NCBI GenBank assembly: GCA_036272325.1
Contig: DATAYY010000166.1
Coordinates: forward strand, 1 to 64,000
DNA length: 64,000 bases
From: Schlegelella_A sp036272325
Lineage (GTDB): Bacteria > Pseudomonadota > Gammaproteobacteria > Burkholderiales > Burkholderiaceae_C
Direction: 5' to 3'
A model generated the notes under the pieces. It saw only the letters and a list, made by a program, of their open reading frames with translations, ran no database searches and had not been told where the DNA came from. This document shows, one piece after another, positions 24,848 through 32,892 of the stretch. The first letter of the stretch is position 1. Every line of letters begins with the position of its first letter. The position numbers and the translations under genes were made by a program.

Positions 24848-27081
24848 GGCGGCGCGCTTTGCTCGTCAGCGGCCTCGGCGCCGCGGGAGCGCTCGTCGTC
24901 GGCTGGGGCCTGCTGCCGCCGCGTGAGCGGCTCGGCGCGGTCGACGCGCTGCCGGTCGCGAGCGGCGAGGTCAGCCTCAACGGCTGGATCAAGATCGCCG
25001 CCGACGGCGCGGTGATGCTGGCGATGCACCGCAGCGAGATGGGGCAGGGAACGCACACGGCGCTGGCGATGCTCGTCGCCGAGGAGCTCGACGTGCCGCT
25101 CGCGCGCGTTCGCCTGTTCACGGCGCCGATCGAGCGGCTCTACGGCAACGTCGCGACGATGGTCGCGAGTGTCCCGTACTTCCATCCGCGCGAGACCGAG
25201 CCCGGCAACGAGAGCGGGCCGGCGGAGGCGGGGCAGTGGGTCGTCGCCAAGGTCGCGCGCGAGCTCGGCATCAACCTCACCGGCGGCTCCTCGAGCGTCG
25301 TCGACAGCTGGGACGTGCTCCGCCTCGCCGCCGCGACCGCACGCGCGCGCCTGCTCGGCGCCGCCTCCATCGCCTGGAAGGAGCCGGCGGGCGAGCTCGT
25401 CGTCCGGGACGGCGTCGTCAGTCATCCGTCGGGCCACAGCGCGAACTACGGCGAGCTGGCGCGCATGGCGGCAGCGACGCCGAGCGGCGACGTTCGGGTC
25501 AAGCGGCGCGACGAGTGGCGTCTGATCGGCACTGCGGCGCCGCGGATCGACGTCGTCGCCAAGAGCAACGGCTCGGCAGTGTTCGGCATCGACGTGCGGC
25601 CGCCGGGCCTCGTCTTCGCCGCGATCCGTCATTGCCCGATGCTCGGCGGCAGCCCCGGCGCGGTCGACGTCGAGCCGGCGCTCGCGCTTGCCGGCGTCGA
25701 GCGCGTCGTCCGGATCGGCTCCTACGGCGGTTCGACCGAGGCGTTCGCTGTCGTCGGCAAGACGTGGTGGCATGCGCGCCGCGGCGCCGAGGCGATCGCC
25801 GTGCAGTGGCAGCAGCGCCCTGCCGGCGCGCTCGACAGCGCCGCGATCCTCGCCGCGCTCGAGGCGCGCGCGCGCGCCGCCGCAGCGGTCGACGGCGGCT
25901 TTGCGTTTCACCGTCGCGGCGATGTCGCCGCCGCCGACGCGAGCGCGGCGCGCCACCTCGAGCAGGTCTATCGCGCCCCGTATCTCGCCCATGCGACGAT
26001 GGAGCCGATCAATTGCACGGCGCGGGTCGCCGGCGGCGGGGTCGAGGTCTGGGCGTCGACGCAGGTGCCCGGGCTGGCGCGCGCGATCGCGGCACAGGTC
26101 GCGGGCGTCGGCGAAGACGCGGTGACGATTCACGTCCCCTATCTCGGCGGCGGCTTCGGCCGTCGCCTCGACGTCGACTTCGTCGGCCAGGCGGTGCGGG
26201 TCGCACTCGAGACGGGCGGTCGCCCGGTGCAGCTCGTCTGGTCGCGCGAAGAGGACCTGACGCACGACTTCTATCGCCCGGCCGGCGTCGCGATCGTGCG
26301 CGCCGGCCTCGGCGCCGACGGCATGCCGACGACGCTGCGCATCACGAGCGCCGGCGACGCGATCACGCCGCGCTGGATGGAGCGCGCCCTCCCTGCCCTG
26401 GCGGGGCCGGTCGACACGCCGGACAAGACGACCAGCGAAGGACTGTTCGACCAGCTCTACGGCGTGCCGAACCAGCGCATTTCGCACGTCGCGACGCAGA
26501 TGGGCGTGCCGGTCGGCTACTGGCGCTCGGTCGGCCATTCGCACAACGCGTTCTTCGTCGAGTCGTTCTTCGACGAGCTCGCCCACGCCGCCGTGCTGCG
26601 GCTGGCGGCCGAGCGTTCGGGCTGGCCGGGCTTCGGCCTGGCGCGGCCGCTGGCGCCGGGGCGCGCCCGCGGCGTCGCCCTCCACGAGAGCTTCGGCAGC
26701 GTCGTCGTCCAGGTGGTCGAGGTCTCGATCGAGCAGGGCCGGCCGCGCGTGCACCGCGTCGTCTGCGCCGCCGACATCGGCACCGTCGTCAACCCCGGCC
26801 TCGTCGCGCAGCAGATGGAAGGCGCCGTGGTGTTCGCGCTCTCGGCAGCGCTCTACGGCCGGATCGACATTGTCGGCGGCGTCGTCAGGCAGCGCAACTT
26901 CCCGGACTATCCGGTCGTGCGGCTCGCCGAGGCGCCGACGGTCGAGACGCATCTGGTCGACAGCGCGCGGCCGCCGGGCGGCGTCGGCGAAATCGGCGTG
27001 CCGCCGCTGGCGCCGGCGCTGGCGAACGCCCTCTTCGGGCTGACCGGAACGCGCCTGCGCGAGCTGCCGCTGGTGCTATAG
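24844..27081 (+). CDS. iorB: isoquinoline 1-oxidoreductase-type beta subunit (molybdopterin protein), with apparent internal deletion
   Basis: A 745-residue molybdopterin-cytosine-dinucleotide subunit with a Tat-like start (VRRRALLVSGLGAAGALVVG), suggesting periplasmic export with folded cofactor. Conserved parts include MHRSEMGQGTHTALAML, VPYLGGGFGRRLDVDFVGQA, PVGYWRSVGHSHNAFFVESF and the C-terminal GGVGEIGVPPLAPALANALF with the catalytic glutamate. Near base 26592, SFFDELAHAA runs straight into VLRLAAERSGW. Homologues carry about 20 more residues there (a GxDPxxxRxxLL...PRHxA stretch), so an in-frame loss is inferred. Aldehydes or N-heteroaromatics are likely substrates. Confidence 0.88.
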   Translation: MRRRALLVSGLGAAGALVVGWGLLPPRERLGAVDALPVASGEVSLNGWIKIAADGAVMLAMHRSEMGQGTHTALAMLVAEELDVPLARVRLFTAPIERLYGNVATMVASVPYFHPRETEPGNESGPAEAGQWVVAKVARELGINLTGGSSSVVDSWDVLRLAAATARARLLGAASIAWKEPAGELVVRDGVVSHPSGHSANYGELARMAAATPSGDVRVKRRDEWRLIGTAAPRIDVVAKSNGSAVFGIDVRPPGLVFAAIRHCPMLGGSPGAVDVEPALALAGVERVVRIGSYGGSTEAFAVVGKTWWHARRGAEAIAVQWQQRPAGALDSAAILAALEARARAAAAVDGGFAFHRRGDVAAADASAARHLEQVYRAPYLAHATMEPINCTARVAGGGVEVWASTQVPGLARAIAAQVAGVGEDAVTIHVPYLGGGFGRRLDVDFVGQAVRVALETGGRPVQLVWSREEDLTHDFYRPAGVAIVRAGLGADGMPTTLRITSAGDAITPRWMERALPALAGPVDTPDKTTSEGLFDQLYGVPNQRISHVATQMGVPVGYWRSVGHSHNAFFVESFFDELAHAAVLRLAAERSGWPGFGLARPLAPGRARGVALHESFGSVVVQVVEVSIEQGRPRVHRVVCAADIGTVVNPGLVAQQMEGAVVFALSAALYGRIDIVGGVVRQRNFPDYPVVRLAEAPTVETHLVDSARPPGGVGEIGVPPLAPALANALFGLTGTRLRELPLVL

Positions 27082-27903
27082 CGCCGCGACGAGCTCGTCG
27101 CGGGCGCGCTCGGCGGCGCGCCGCGAGGCATCGGCGTAGCCGGCGTCGTTGCCGGCATAGAGGATCGCGCGCGACGAGCTGACGATGATCGTTCCCGTCG
27201 TGCCTTCGGCCGTGCCGCGCCAGCCGGCGCGAACGGTCGCGGCCGGATCGCCGCCCTGCGCGCCGATGCCGGGGATGAGCAGTGGCAGCGTCGGCGCGAT
27301 CTCGCGCACGCGCGCGATCTCGGCCGGGTAGGTGGCGCCGACGACGAGCCCGATCTGGCCGCCGGCGTTCCACGGTCCGGCAGCGAGCCGGGCGATCCGC
27401 TCGTACACCTTCTCGCCCGAGTCGAGGCGAAGGTCCTGGAGGTCGCCGCCTCCGGCGTTCGACGTCCGGCAGAGCAGGATCGCGCCCTTGCCTTCATGGC
27501 GCAGGTAAGGCTCGATCGAGTCGAAGCCGAGCAGCGGCGAGAGCGTCACCGCGTCGGCGCGGTAGCGGTCGAAGACCTCGCGCGCGTACTGCTCGGCGGT
27601 GCTCGCCATGTCGCCGCGCTTGGCGTCGAGGATGACCGGGACGCCGGGCGCGCTGTCGTGGATGTGGGCGATGAGGCGCTCGAGCTGCGCTTCGGCGCCG
27701 TGGGCGGCGAAGTACGCGATCTGCGGCTTGAAGGCGATGACGAGATCCCTGGTGCGATCCACGATGGCGGCGCAGAACTCGAAGATGCGCGAGGCGTCGT
27801 TGCGCATCGCACCCGGGAATCGCGACGGCTCCGGGTCGAGGCCGACGCACAGCATCGACCGGTTGGCGCGCTCGGCGCGCGCGAGCTGCTCGACGAAGGT
27901 CAC
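27076..27903 (-). CDS. pyrF: orotidine 5'-phosphate decarboxylase (PyrF, type 2)
   Basis: A 275-residue enzyme making UMP from OMP, the last step of de novo pyrimidine synthesis. The longer subfamily motifs are present: MLCVGLDPEPSRFPGA, AFKPQIAYFAAHGAEAQ and the catalytic VILDAKRGDMASTAEQYA. GTG 27903 overlaps the purB stop by 4 nt (GTGA), so pyrimidine and purine genes are probably co-translated. The 3' end overlaps convergent iorB by 6 nt. Confidence 0.94.
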   Translation of the reverse strand: MTFVEQLARAERANRSMLCVGLDPEPSRFPGAMRNDASRIFEFCAAIVDRTRDLVIAFKPQIAYFAAHGAEAQLERLIAHIHDSAPGVPVILDAKRGDMASTAEQYAREVFDRYRADAVTLSPLLGFDSIEPYLRHEGKGAILLCRTSNAGGGDLQDLRLDSGEKVYERIARLAAGPWNAGGQIGLVVGATYPAEIARVREIAPTLPLLIPGIGAQGGDPAATVRAGWRGTAEGTTGTIIVSSSRAILYAGNDAGYADASRRAAERARDELVAAL

Positions 27904-29312
27904 CGGGCCGCGCCCCGGCTCGCCGCCGTGCGCTCGATCTCGTCGGCCGCGGCACGCGCCAGCGCTGCCGCCCGGCCGAGGTAGCCGCGCGGCGTCAGCG
28001 CCAGCAGGCGATCGCGCGCCTCGGCCGGCAGCGCCAGGCCGCGGATGAAGGCATGCAGCCCGTCGCGGCCGATCGCCTTGCCGCGCGTCAGCGCCTTGAG
28101 CTGCTCGTACGGGTTGGCGATGCCGTGGCGGCGCATCACCGTCTGCACCGGCTCGGCGAGCACCTCCCAGGCGTCGTCGAGGTCGGCGTCGATCGCGGCG
28201 CGGCCGACGCCGAGCTTGGCCATGCCGCGCGCGAGCGAGTCGAGCGCAAGCACGGCGTGGCCGAAGGCGACGCCGATGTTGCGCAGCACGGTGCTGTCGG
28301 TCAGGTCGCGCTGGAAGCGCGAGATCGGCAGCTTCTCGCTCATGTGCGCGAGAAGGGCGTTGGCAATGCCGAGGTTGCCCTCGGCGTTCTCGAAGTCGAT
28401 CGGGTTGACCTTGTGCGGCATCGTGCTCGAGCCGACCTCGCCTGGCGCGGCGCTCTGCACGAAGTAGCCGAGACTGACGTAACCCCAGACGTCGCGTGCC
28501 CAGTCGATCAGGATCGTGTTGCAGCGCTTGACGGCGTCGAAGAGCGCGGCGATCTGGTCGTGCGGCTCGATCTGCGTCGTGTAGGGGTTGAACTCGAGCC
28601 CGAGCCGCTCCTCGACGACGCGCTGCGCGAGCGCCTGCCAGTCGAGCTCGGGGTAGGCGGCGACGTGGGCGTTGTAGTTGCCGACCGCGCCGTTCATCTT
28701 GGCGCGCATCGGCACCGCCGCGACCGCGGCGCGCGCCGCGTCGAGGCGCGTCGCGACGTTGGCGATCTCCTTGCCGAGCGTCGTCGGGCTCGCGGTCTGA
28801 CCGTGCGTGCGGGCGAGCATCGCAACGTCGGCGTGCGCGCGCGCCATCGTGGCGAGCGTCCGGACGATGCCGTCGAGCGCCGGCAGGAGGACGTCGCGCC
28901 GGGCCGCATCGAGCATCAGCGCGTGGCTGGTGTTGTTGATGTCTTCGCTGGTGCACGCGAAGTGGAGGAAGCCGACCGCGCCCGCCAGCGTCGGCTCGAC
29001 CGCGAAGCGCTCGCCGAGCCAGTACTCGACCGCCTTGACGTCGTGGTTGGTGCGCCGCTCGATCGCCTTGATCGCCTCGGCGTCGGCGGCCGAGAAGCGC
29101 TCGACCAGGTCGCGCAGGAACTTGCGCGTGGCCGCGGCCGGCCGCGGCAGCTCGGCGAGGCCGGCGTCGGCGAGGGCGAGAAACCATTCGACCTCGACCC
29201 GGACCCGGCAGCGCATGAGGCCGAATTCCGACAGCCACGGCCGCAGGGCGTCGACCTTGCCGGCATAACGGCCGTCGAGCGGCGACAGCGCGGTGAGAGT
29301 GTTGGCTTGCAT
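27900..29312 (-). CDS. purB: adenylosuccinate lyase
   Basis: A 470-residue fumarase-superfamily enzyme that cleaves SAICAR and adenylosuccinate in purine synthesis. It starts MQANTLTALSPLDGRYAGKV; the conserved signature is GSSTMPHKVNPIDFENAEGN, with catalytic serine loop and histidine in ARTHGQTASPTTLGKEIANV. The length fits the E. coli-type enzyme. ATG 29312 is chosen because residues further upstream are not family-like. It is first in purB-pyrF and divergent from the GST gene. Confidence 0.96.
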   Translation of the reverse strand: MQANTLTALSPLDGRYAGKVDALRPWLSEFGLMRCRVRVEVEWFLALADAGLAELPRPAAATRKFLRDLVERFSAADAEAIKAIERRTNHDVKAVEYWLGERFAVEPTLAGAVGFLHFACTSEDINNTSHALMLDAARRDVLLPALDGIVRTLATMARAHADVAMLARTHGQTASPTTLGKEIANVATRLDAARAAVAAVPMRAKMNGAVGNYNAHVAAYPELDWQALAQRVVEERLGLEFNPYTTQIEPHDQIAALFDAVKRCNTILIDWARDVWGYVSLGYFVQSAAPGEVGSSTMPHKVNPIDFENAEGNLGIANALLAHMSEKLPISRFQRDLTDSTVLRNIGVAFGHAVLALDSLARGMAKLGVGRAAIDADLDDAWEVLAEPVQTVMRRHGIANPYEQLKALTRGKAIGRDGLHAFIRGLALPAEARDRLLALTPRGYLGRAAALARAAADEIERTAASRGAAR

Positions 29313-29434
29313 CTTGCAGAGGTGGGGATGACGCGTCGTCGCAACGATCGATCGCGCAGGCCGGCCATTATCGACGCTGCCTCTAGAATGAAAGCAGACG
29401 TAAGCCTCGAACAAGGACGCGGTCTCCCCGGCCC

Positions 29435-30052
29435 ATGAAACTCATCGGATCGCTCACAAGTCCGTACGTGCGGAAGGTCCGCATCGTCATGGCCGAAAAG
29501 AAGCTCGACTATCAGTTCGTCGAGGAGAACGTCTGGGAGAGCGACGCGATCCTGGCGTCGAATCCGCTCGGCAAGGTGCCGTGCCTGGTTATGGAGGGCG
29601 GCGAGGCGGTCTTCGATTCACGCGTCATCGTCGAGTACCTCGACGCGCGCTCGCCGCTGGCGCGCCTGATTCCGGAGCCCAATCGCGAGCGCACCGAGGT
29701 GCGCACCTGGGAGGCGCTGGCCGACGGCATCGTCGACGCCGCGATCCTGGCCCGCCTCGAGGCGAACTGGCCCGGCCGCAGCGCCGAGCAGCGCTCGCAG
29801 GCGTGGATCGACCGCCAGATGACGAAGGTGCACGCATCGCTCGAGGCGGTCGCGACCGGCCTCGCCGCGAAGCCCTGGTGCAACGGCATCCACATGACGC
29901 TCGCCGACGTCGCCGTCGGCTGCGCTCTCGGCTACCTCGACTTTCGTTTTCCGCAGCTGGGCTGGCGCGGCGACTACCCCAGCGTCGCGCGTCTCGCCGA
30001 CAAGCTCAACGCGCGCAACAGCTTCATCGACACCGCGCCGCCCGCGGCCTGA
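29435..30052 (+). CDS. glutathione S-transferase
   Basis: A 205-residue cytosolic GST. The thioredoxin-like N-domain begins MKLIGSLTSPYVRKVRIVMA, and the glutathione-contact region is NPLGKVPCLV, with EAVFDSRVIVEYLD supplying the Ser-Arg pair. The helical C-domain includes WCNGIHMTLADVAVGCALGY. The class resembles the YibF/beta-proteobacterial type with serine in place of tyrosine. An AT-rich TAGAAT at 29384-29389 might be its -10 box. It is convergent with the next gene, 1 nt apart. Confidence 0.92.
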   Translation: MKLIGSLTSPYVRKVRIVMAEKKLDYQFVEENVWESDAILASNPLGKVPCLVMEGGEAVFDSRVIVEYLDARSPLARLIPEPNRERTEVRTWEALADGIVDAAILARLEANWPGRSAEQRSQAWIDRQMTKVHASLEAVATGLAAKPWCNGIHMTLADVAVGCALGYLDFRFPQLGWRGDYPSVARLADKLNARNSFIDTAPPAA

Positions 30053-30053
30053 T

Positions 30054-31745
30054 TCAGGCCGCCTGCTCGACCGGGCGGGCGCTCGCAGCGGCCGTCCCGC
30101 GCAGGGCAGCGGGCGGCGACGGCGACACCGCGAGAAAGCTCGTCGCGCTCGCCATCGGCCAGTAGGTGCGAAACACCTGGTGCGCCATCTCGCCGTGCAG
30201 CAGCTCGCCCGGCTGCAGGAACGGCAGCAGGTTGGCGAGCAGCTTGACGCCGTGCTCGGAGTTGCGCTTGACGATGTGCGACGCGGTGATGTCGGCCGGA
30301 TGCGCAAGCCCCGCTGCCTGCACCAGCTCCTTCAGCGCGAGCAGCGTTTGCTGATGGAAGTGGAAGACGCGGTCGGCCTTGCTCGACGGGTCGAGCGCGC
30401 GCTGTCGGCCCGGGTCCTGCGTCGTCACGCCGGTCGGGCAATGGCCGGTGTGGCAGCTCTGCGCCTGGATGCAGCCAAGCGCGAACATGAAGCCGCGCGC
30501 CGCATTGCACCAGTCGGCGCCGAGCGCGAGCATGCGCGCGATGTCGAACGCGCTCACGACCTTGCCGGCACAGCCGATCCTGATCTGATCGCGCAAGTTG
30601 AGCCCGACCAGCGTGTTTTGCACCAGCAGGAGCCCTTCCTGCAGCGGCGTTCCGACGTGATCGCAGAACTCGAGCGGTGCCGCGCCGGTGCCGCCCTCGG
30701 CGCCGTCGACGACGATGAAATCGGGCAGGATGCCGGTCTCGAGCATCGCCTTGGCGATCGCGAACCACTCCCACGGGTGGCCGATGCAGAGCTTGAAGCC
30801 GGTCGGCTTGCCGCCCGAGAGCGAACGCAGCCGCTCGATGAACTGCATCATCTCGATCGGCGTCTTGAACGCGCCGTGCGACGCCGGCGAGACGCAGTCG
30901 ACCCAGGGCTGGACGCCGCGCGCCTCGGCGATCTCGAGCGTCACCTTCGGCCCCGGCAGGACGCCGCCGTGGCCCGGCTTGGCGCCCTGCGAGAGCTTGA
31001 GCTCGACCATCTTCACCTGCGGATCGCGGGCGTTGGCGGCGAAGCGCTCCTCGTCGAAGCTGCCGTCGCTGCCGCAGCAGCCGAAGTAGCCCGAGCCGAT
31101 CTCCCAGATCAGGTCGCCACCGTGGACCCGGTGGTGCCGGCTGATCGACCCCTCGCCGGTGTCGTGCGCGAAGTTGCCGCGCTTGGCGCCGGCGTTGAGC
31201 GCCATGATCGCGTTCGCCGACAGCGCGCCGAAGCTCATCGCCGAGATGTTGAACAGGCTGGCGCTGTACGGCTGGGCTCGGTTGGCGCCGATCGTGACGC
31301 GAAAGTCGTGCGTCGCCAGCACGCTCGGCTGCAGCGAATGATTGATCCACTCGTAGCCGAGCTCGCCGACGTCGAGCTGGGTGCCGAACGGGCGCTTGTC
31401 CGAGTCGCCCTTGGCGCGCTGGTAGACGAGCGAGCGTTGCTGGCGCGAGAACGGCGCCGCCTCGCGGTCGCTCTCGATGAAGTACTGGCGCATCTCGGGC
31501 CGGATGAACTCGAGCAGGAAGCGCAGGTGGCCGGTGACCGGGTAGTTGCGCAGCACTGCATGGCGCTTCTGCACGAGGTCGCGGACGCCGACCGCGACCA
31601 GGACGAGGAACACGATCGCGAGCCACGCGTCCATTCCCATCTTCGCCCACGCGAACGTGCTCGCCGCGAGCCCGATCAGGCACAGGGCCCAGGCCCAGTA
31701 GCGGACCGGAAAGACGTGGTCGAGGCGGTTGACCCAGGCGAACAT
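30054..31745 (-). CDS. FMN-binding glutamate-synthase-family membrane protein
   Basis: A 563-residue single-chain protein with two N-terminal membrane helices (about residues 15-55) followed by the central FMN domain of glutamate synthase. It shows SLFNISAMSFGALSANAIMA, SQGAKPGHGGVLPG, IVVDGAEGGTGAAPLEF and the cysteine cluster region LGCIQAQSCHTGHCPTG that would hold a [3Fe-4S] cluster. The amidotransferase domain of GltB is absent, so it is not a full glutamate synthase. Homologues are widespread and unassigned. It is encoded alone. Confidence 0.88.
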   Translation of the reverse strand: MFAWVNRLDHVFPVRYWAWALCLIGLAASTFAWAKMGMDAWLAIVFLVLVAVGVRDLVQKRHAVLRNYPVTGHLRFLLEFIRPEMRQYFIESDREAAPFSRQQRSLVYQRAKGDSDKRPFGTQLDVGELGYEWINHSLQPSVLATHDFRVTIGANRAQPYSASLFNISAMSFGALSANAIMALNAGAKRGNFAHDTGEGSISRHHRVHGGDLIWEIGSGYFGCCGSDGSFDEERFAANARDPQVKMVELKLSQGAKPGHGGVLPGPKVTLEIAEARGVQPWVDCVSPASHGAFKTPIEMMQFIERLRSLSGGKPTGFKLCIGHPWEWFAIAKAMLETGILPDFIVVDGAEGGTGAAPLEFCDHVGTPLQEGLLLVQNTLVGLNLRDQIRIGCAGKVVSAFDIARMLALGADWCNAARGFMFALGCIQAQSCHTGHCPTGVTTQDPGRQRALDPSSKADRVFHFHQQTLLALKELVQAAGLAHPADITASHIVKRNSEHGVKLLANLLPFLQPGELLHGEMAHQVFRTYWPMASATSFLAVSPSPPAALRGTAAASARPVEQAA

Positions 31746-31786
31746 GCGAGCTCCCGGCGCGAGGTGCGCGATCGTAGCCCCGCGCC

Positions 31787-32695
31787 TCAGCGCAGGAGAT
31801 GGCCGCGCAGGAGCGCGGCGGTGTCATCAGGCAGCTCCTCGGCGAGGAAGTGGCCGCCGTTCATCGCCTGGCCGGTGACAGTCGCGGCGCACTGCGCGCG
31901 CCAGAGGGCGAGCGGGTCGTAGAGCTGGCCGACGACGCCGCGCGCACCCCAGAGCACGAGCAGCTCGCAGGCGATCTTCTCGCCCGCCGCGCGCGACGCA
32001 CGATCGTGCTCGAGGTCGATCGTCGCCGAGGCGCGGTAGTCCTCGCAGCCGGCGTGGATCGCTTCGGCGCGGCAGAAGCACCGCTCGTACTCGGCCAGCG
32101 CTTCCGGCTCGACGAAGCCGATTCCCTGCGAGCCGAAGCCGCCGAGCATCCAGCGCAGGTAGTACGCCGGGTCGCCGCCGATCATCCGCTCCGGCAGCGG
32201 CGCCGGCTGGATGAGGAAGAACCAGTGGTAGTACCAGCTCGCGAAGCGCATGTCGGTGCGTTCGTACATGTCGAGCGTCGGCACGATGTCGATCAGCGCC
32301 AGCCGCTCGACGCGCTCGCCGTGGTCGAGCGCCAGCCGGTGCGCGACGCGGCCGCCGCGGTCGTGGCCGACGACGGCAAAGCGCTCGTGGCCGAGCGAGC
32401 GCATCAGCGCCGCCATGTCGGCCGCCATCGCCCGCTTGCTGTACTGCGCATGCTCGGCCTCCGGGGTCGGCGCGGGGTCGGGCCTGGGCGAGTCGCCGTA
32501 GCCGCGCAGGTCGGCGATGACGAGCCGAAAGTCGGCCGCGAGGCGCGCGGCGACGCGGCGCCACATCGCGTGGGTCTGCGGGTAGCCGTGCAGCAGCAGC
32601 AGCGGCGGGCCGTCGGGCTTACCGCCGACGCGCACGAAGAGGTCGGTCGCGCCGGCGCTCTGCAGGCCGCCGGGGAAACCATCGAACCAGTCCAT
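31787..32695 (-). CDS. alpha/beta hydrolase, fluoroacetate/haloacetate-dehalogenase-like
   Basis: A 302-residue alpha/beta hydrolase with all residues known to matter in fluoroacetate dehalogenases. The nucleophile Asp with two carboxylate-binding arginines is in VVGHDRGGRVAHRLALDHG. The halide-binding His-Trp pair is in SWYYHWFFLIQPAPLPERM, a tyrosine in GCEDYRASATIDLEHDR, and the catalytic His in MNGGHFLAEELP. Also HGYPQTHAMW and DLRGYGDS are typical. Predicted to hydrolyse haloacetates to glycolate; epoxide hydrolase activity is the main alternative. Divergent from the metX leader. Confidence 0.86.
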   Translation of the reverse strand: MDWFDGFPGGLQSAGATDLFVRVGGKPDGPPLLLLHGYPQTHAMWRRVAARLAADFRLVIADLRGYGDSPRPDPAPTPEAEHAQYSKRAMAADMAALMRSLGHERFAVVGHDRGGRVAHRLALDHGERVERLALIDIVPTLDMYERTDMRFASWYYHWFFLIQPAPLPERMIGGDPAYYLRWMLGGFGSQGIGFVEPEALAEYERCFCRAEAIHAGCEDYRASATIDLEHDRASRAAGEKIACELLVLWGARGVVGQLYDPLALWRAQCAATVTGQAMNGGHFLAEELPDDTAALLRGHLLR

Positions 32696-32743
32696 CGGAA
32701 GCCTCCCTCCGGATCTGAACGGCGGCGATTCTCGCCCGCACCG

Positions 32744-32773
32744 GTGACGGCGGGTGAACCCGCTCGCTATACT
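32744..32773 (+). promoter_or_regulatory. predicted sigma-70 promoter for metX-metW
   Basis: A -10 box TATACT at 32768-32773 and a -35 box GTGACG at 32744-32749 (four of six consensus bases), separated by 18 bases. Transcription would start near 32780, one or two bases before the SAM-II aptamer, so position and spacing support each other. Confidence 0.65.
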
Positions 32774-32781
32774 GACCGGGA

Positions 32782-32834
32782 AGCGCCGATTTGTTCCGGC
32801 TTGCGGGCGCTCTACAAATTCGGCTAAAGACAGG
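32782..32834 (+). ncRNA. SAM-II (SAM-alpha) riboswitch
   Basis: P1 is AGCGCC (32782-32787) with GGCGCT (32806-32811). The loop carries GATTTG then CCGGCTTGC, and the 3' arm has CAAAT (32815-32819), which pairs with ATTTG (32789-32793), then CGGCTAAA (32821-32828) and a closing GG (32833-32834) that can pair with loop CC in the H-type pseudoknot. Both order and bases match the SAM-II consensus (GATTT...CCGGCTTGC...AAA...GCTAAA). It binds S-adenosylmethionine and turns off methionine genes, fitting metX downstream. The class is best known from alphaproteobacteria. Confidence 0.85.
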
Positions 32835-32841
32835 ACGCGCG

Positions 32842-32878
32842 AAACCCGGTGTCCCGCTTTGGCGGTGCCGGGTTTTTT
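32842..32878 (+). terminator. intrinsic terminator between SAM-II aptamer and metX
   Basis: Stem AAACCCGG (32842-32849) with CCGGGTTT (32868-32875), an inner CCGC/GCGG stem, and a TTTTTT run at 32873-32878. It lies 8 bases after the aptamer and 15 before the metX start. Its 5' half contains CCCGC (32853-32857), which could instead pair with GCGGG (32803-32807) in P1, an obvious candidate antiterminator when SAM is absent (inference). Confidence 0.85.
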
Positions 32879-32892
32879 CTTGCCCGCCTGCG

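Noticed and set aside
29360..29395. Possible promoters between purB and the GST gene (TAGAAT on plus, GATAAT on minus).
   Set aside because: No acceptable -35 boxes at proper spacing; mentioned only in the GST entry.
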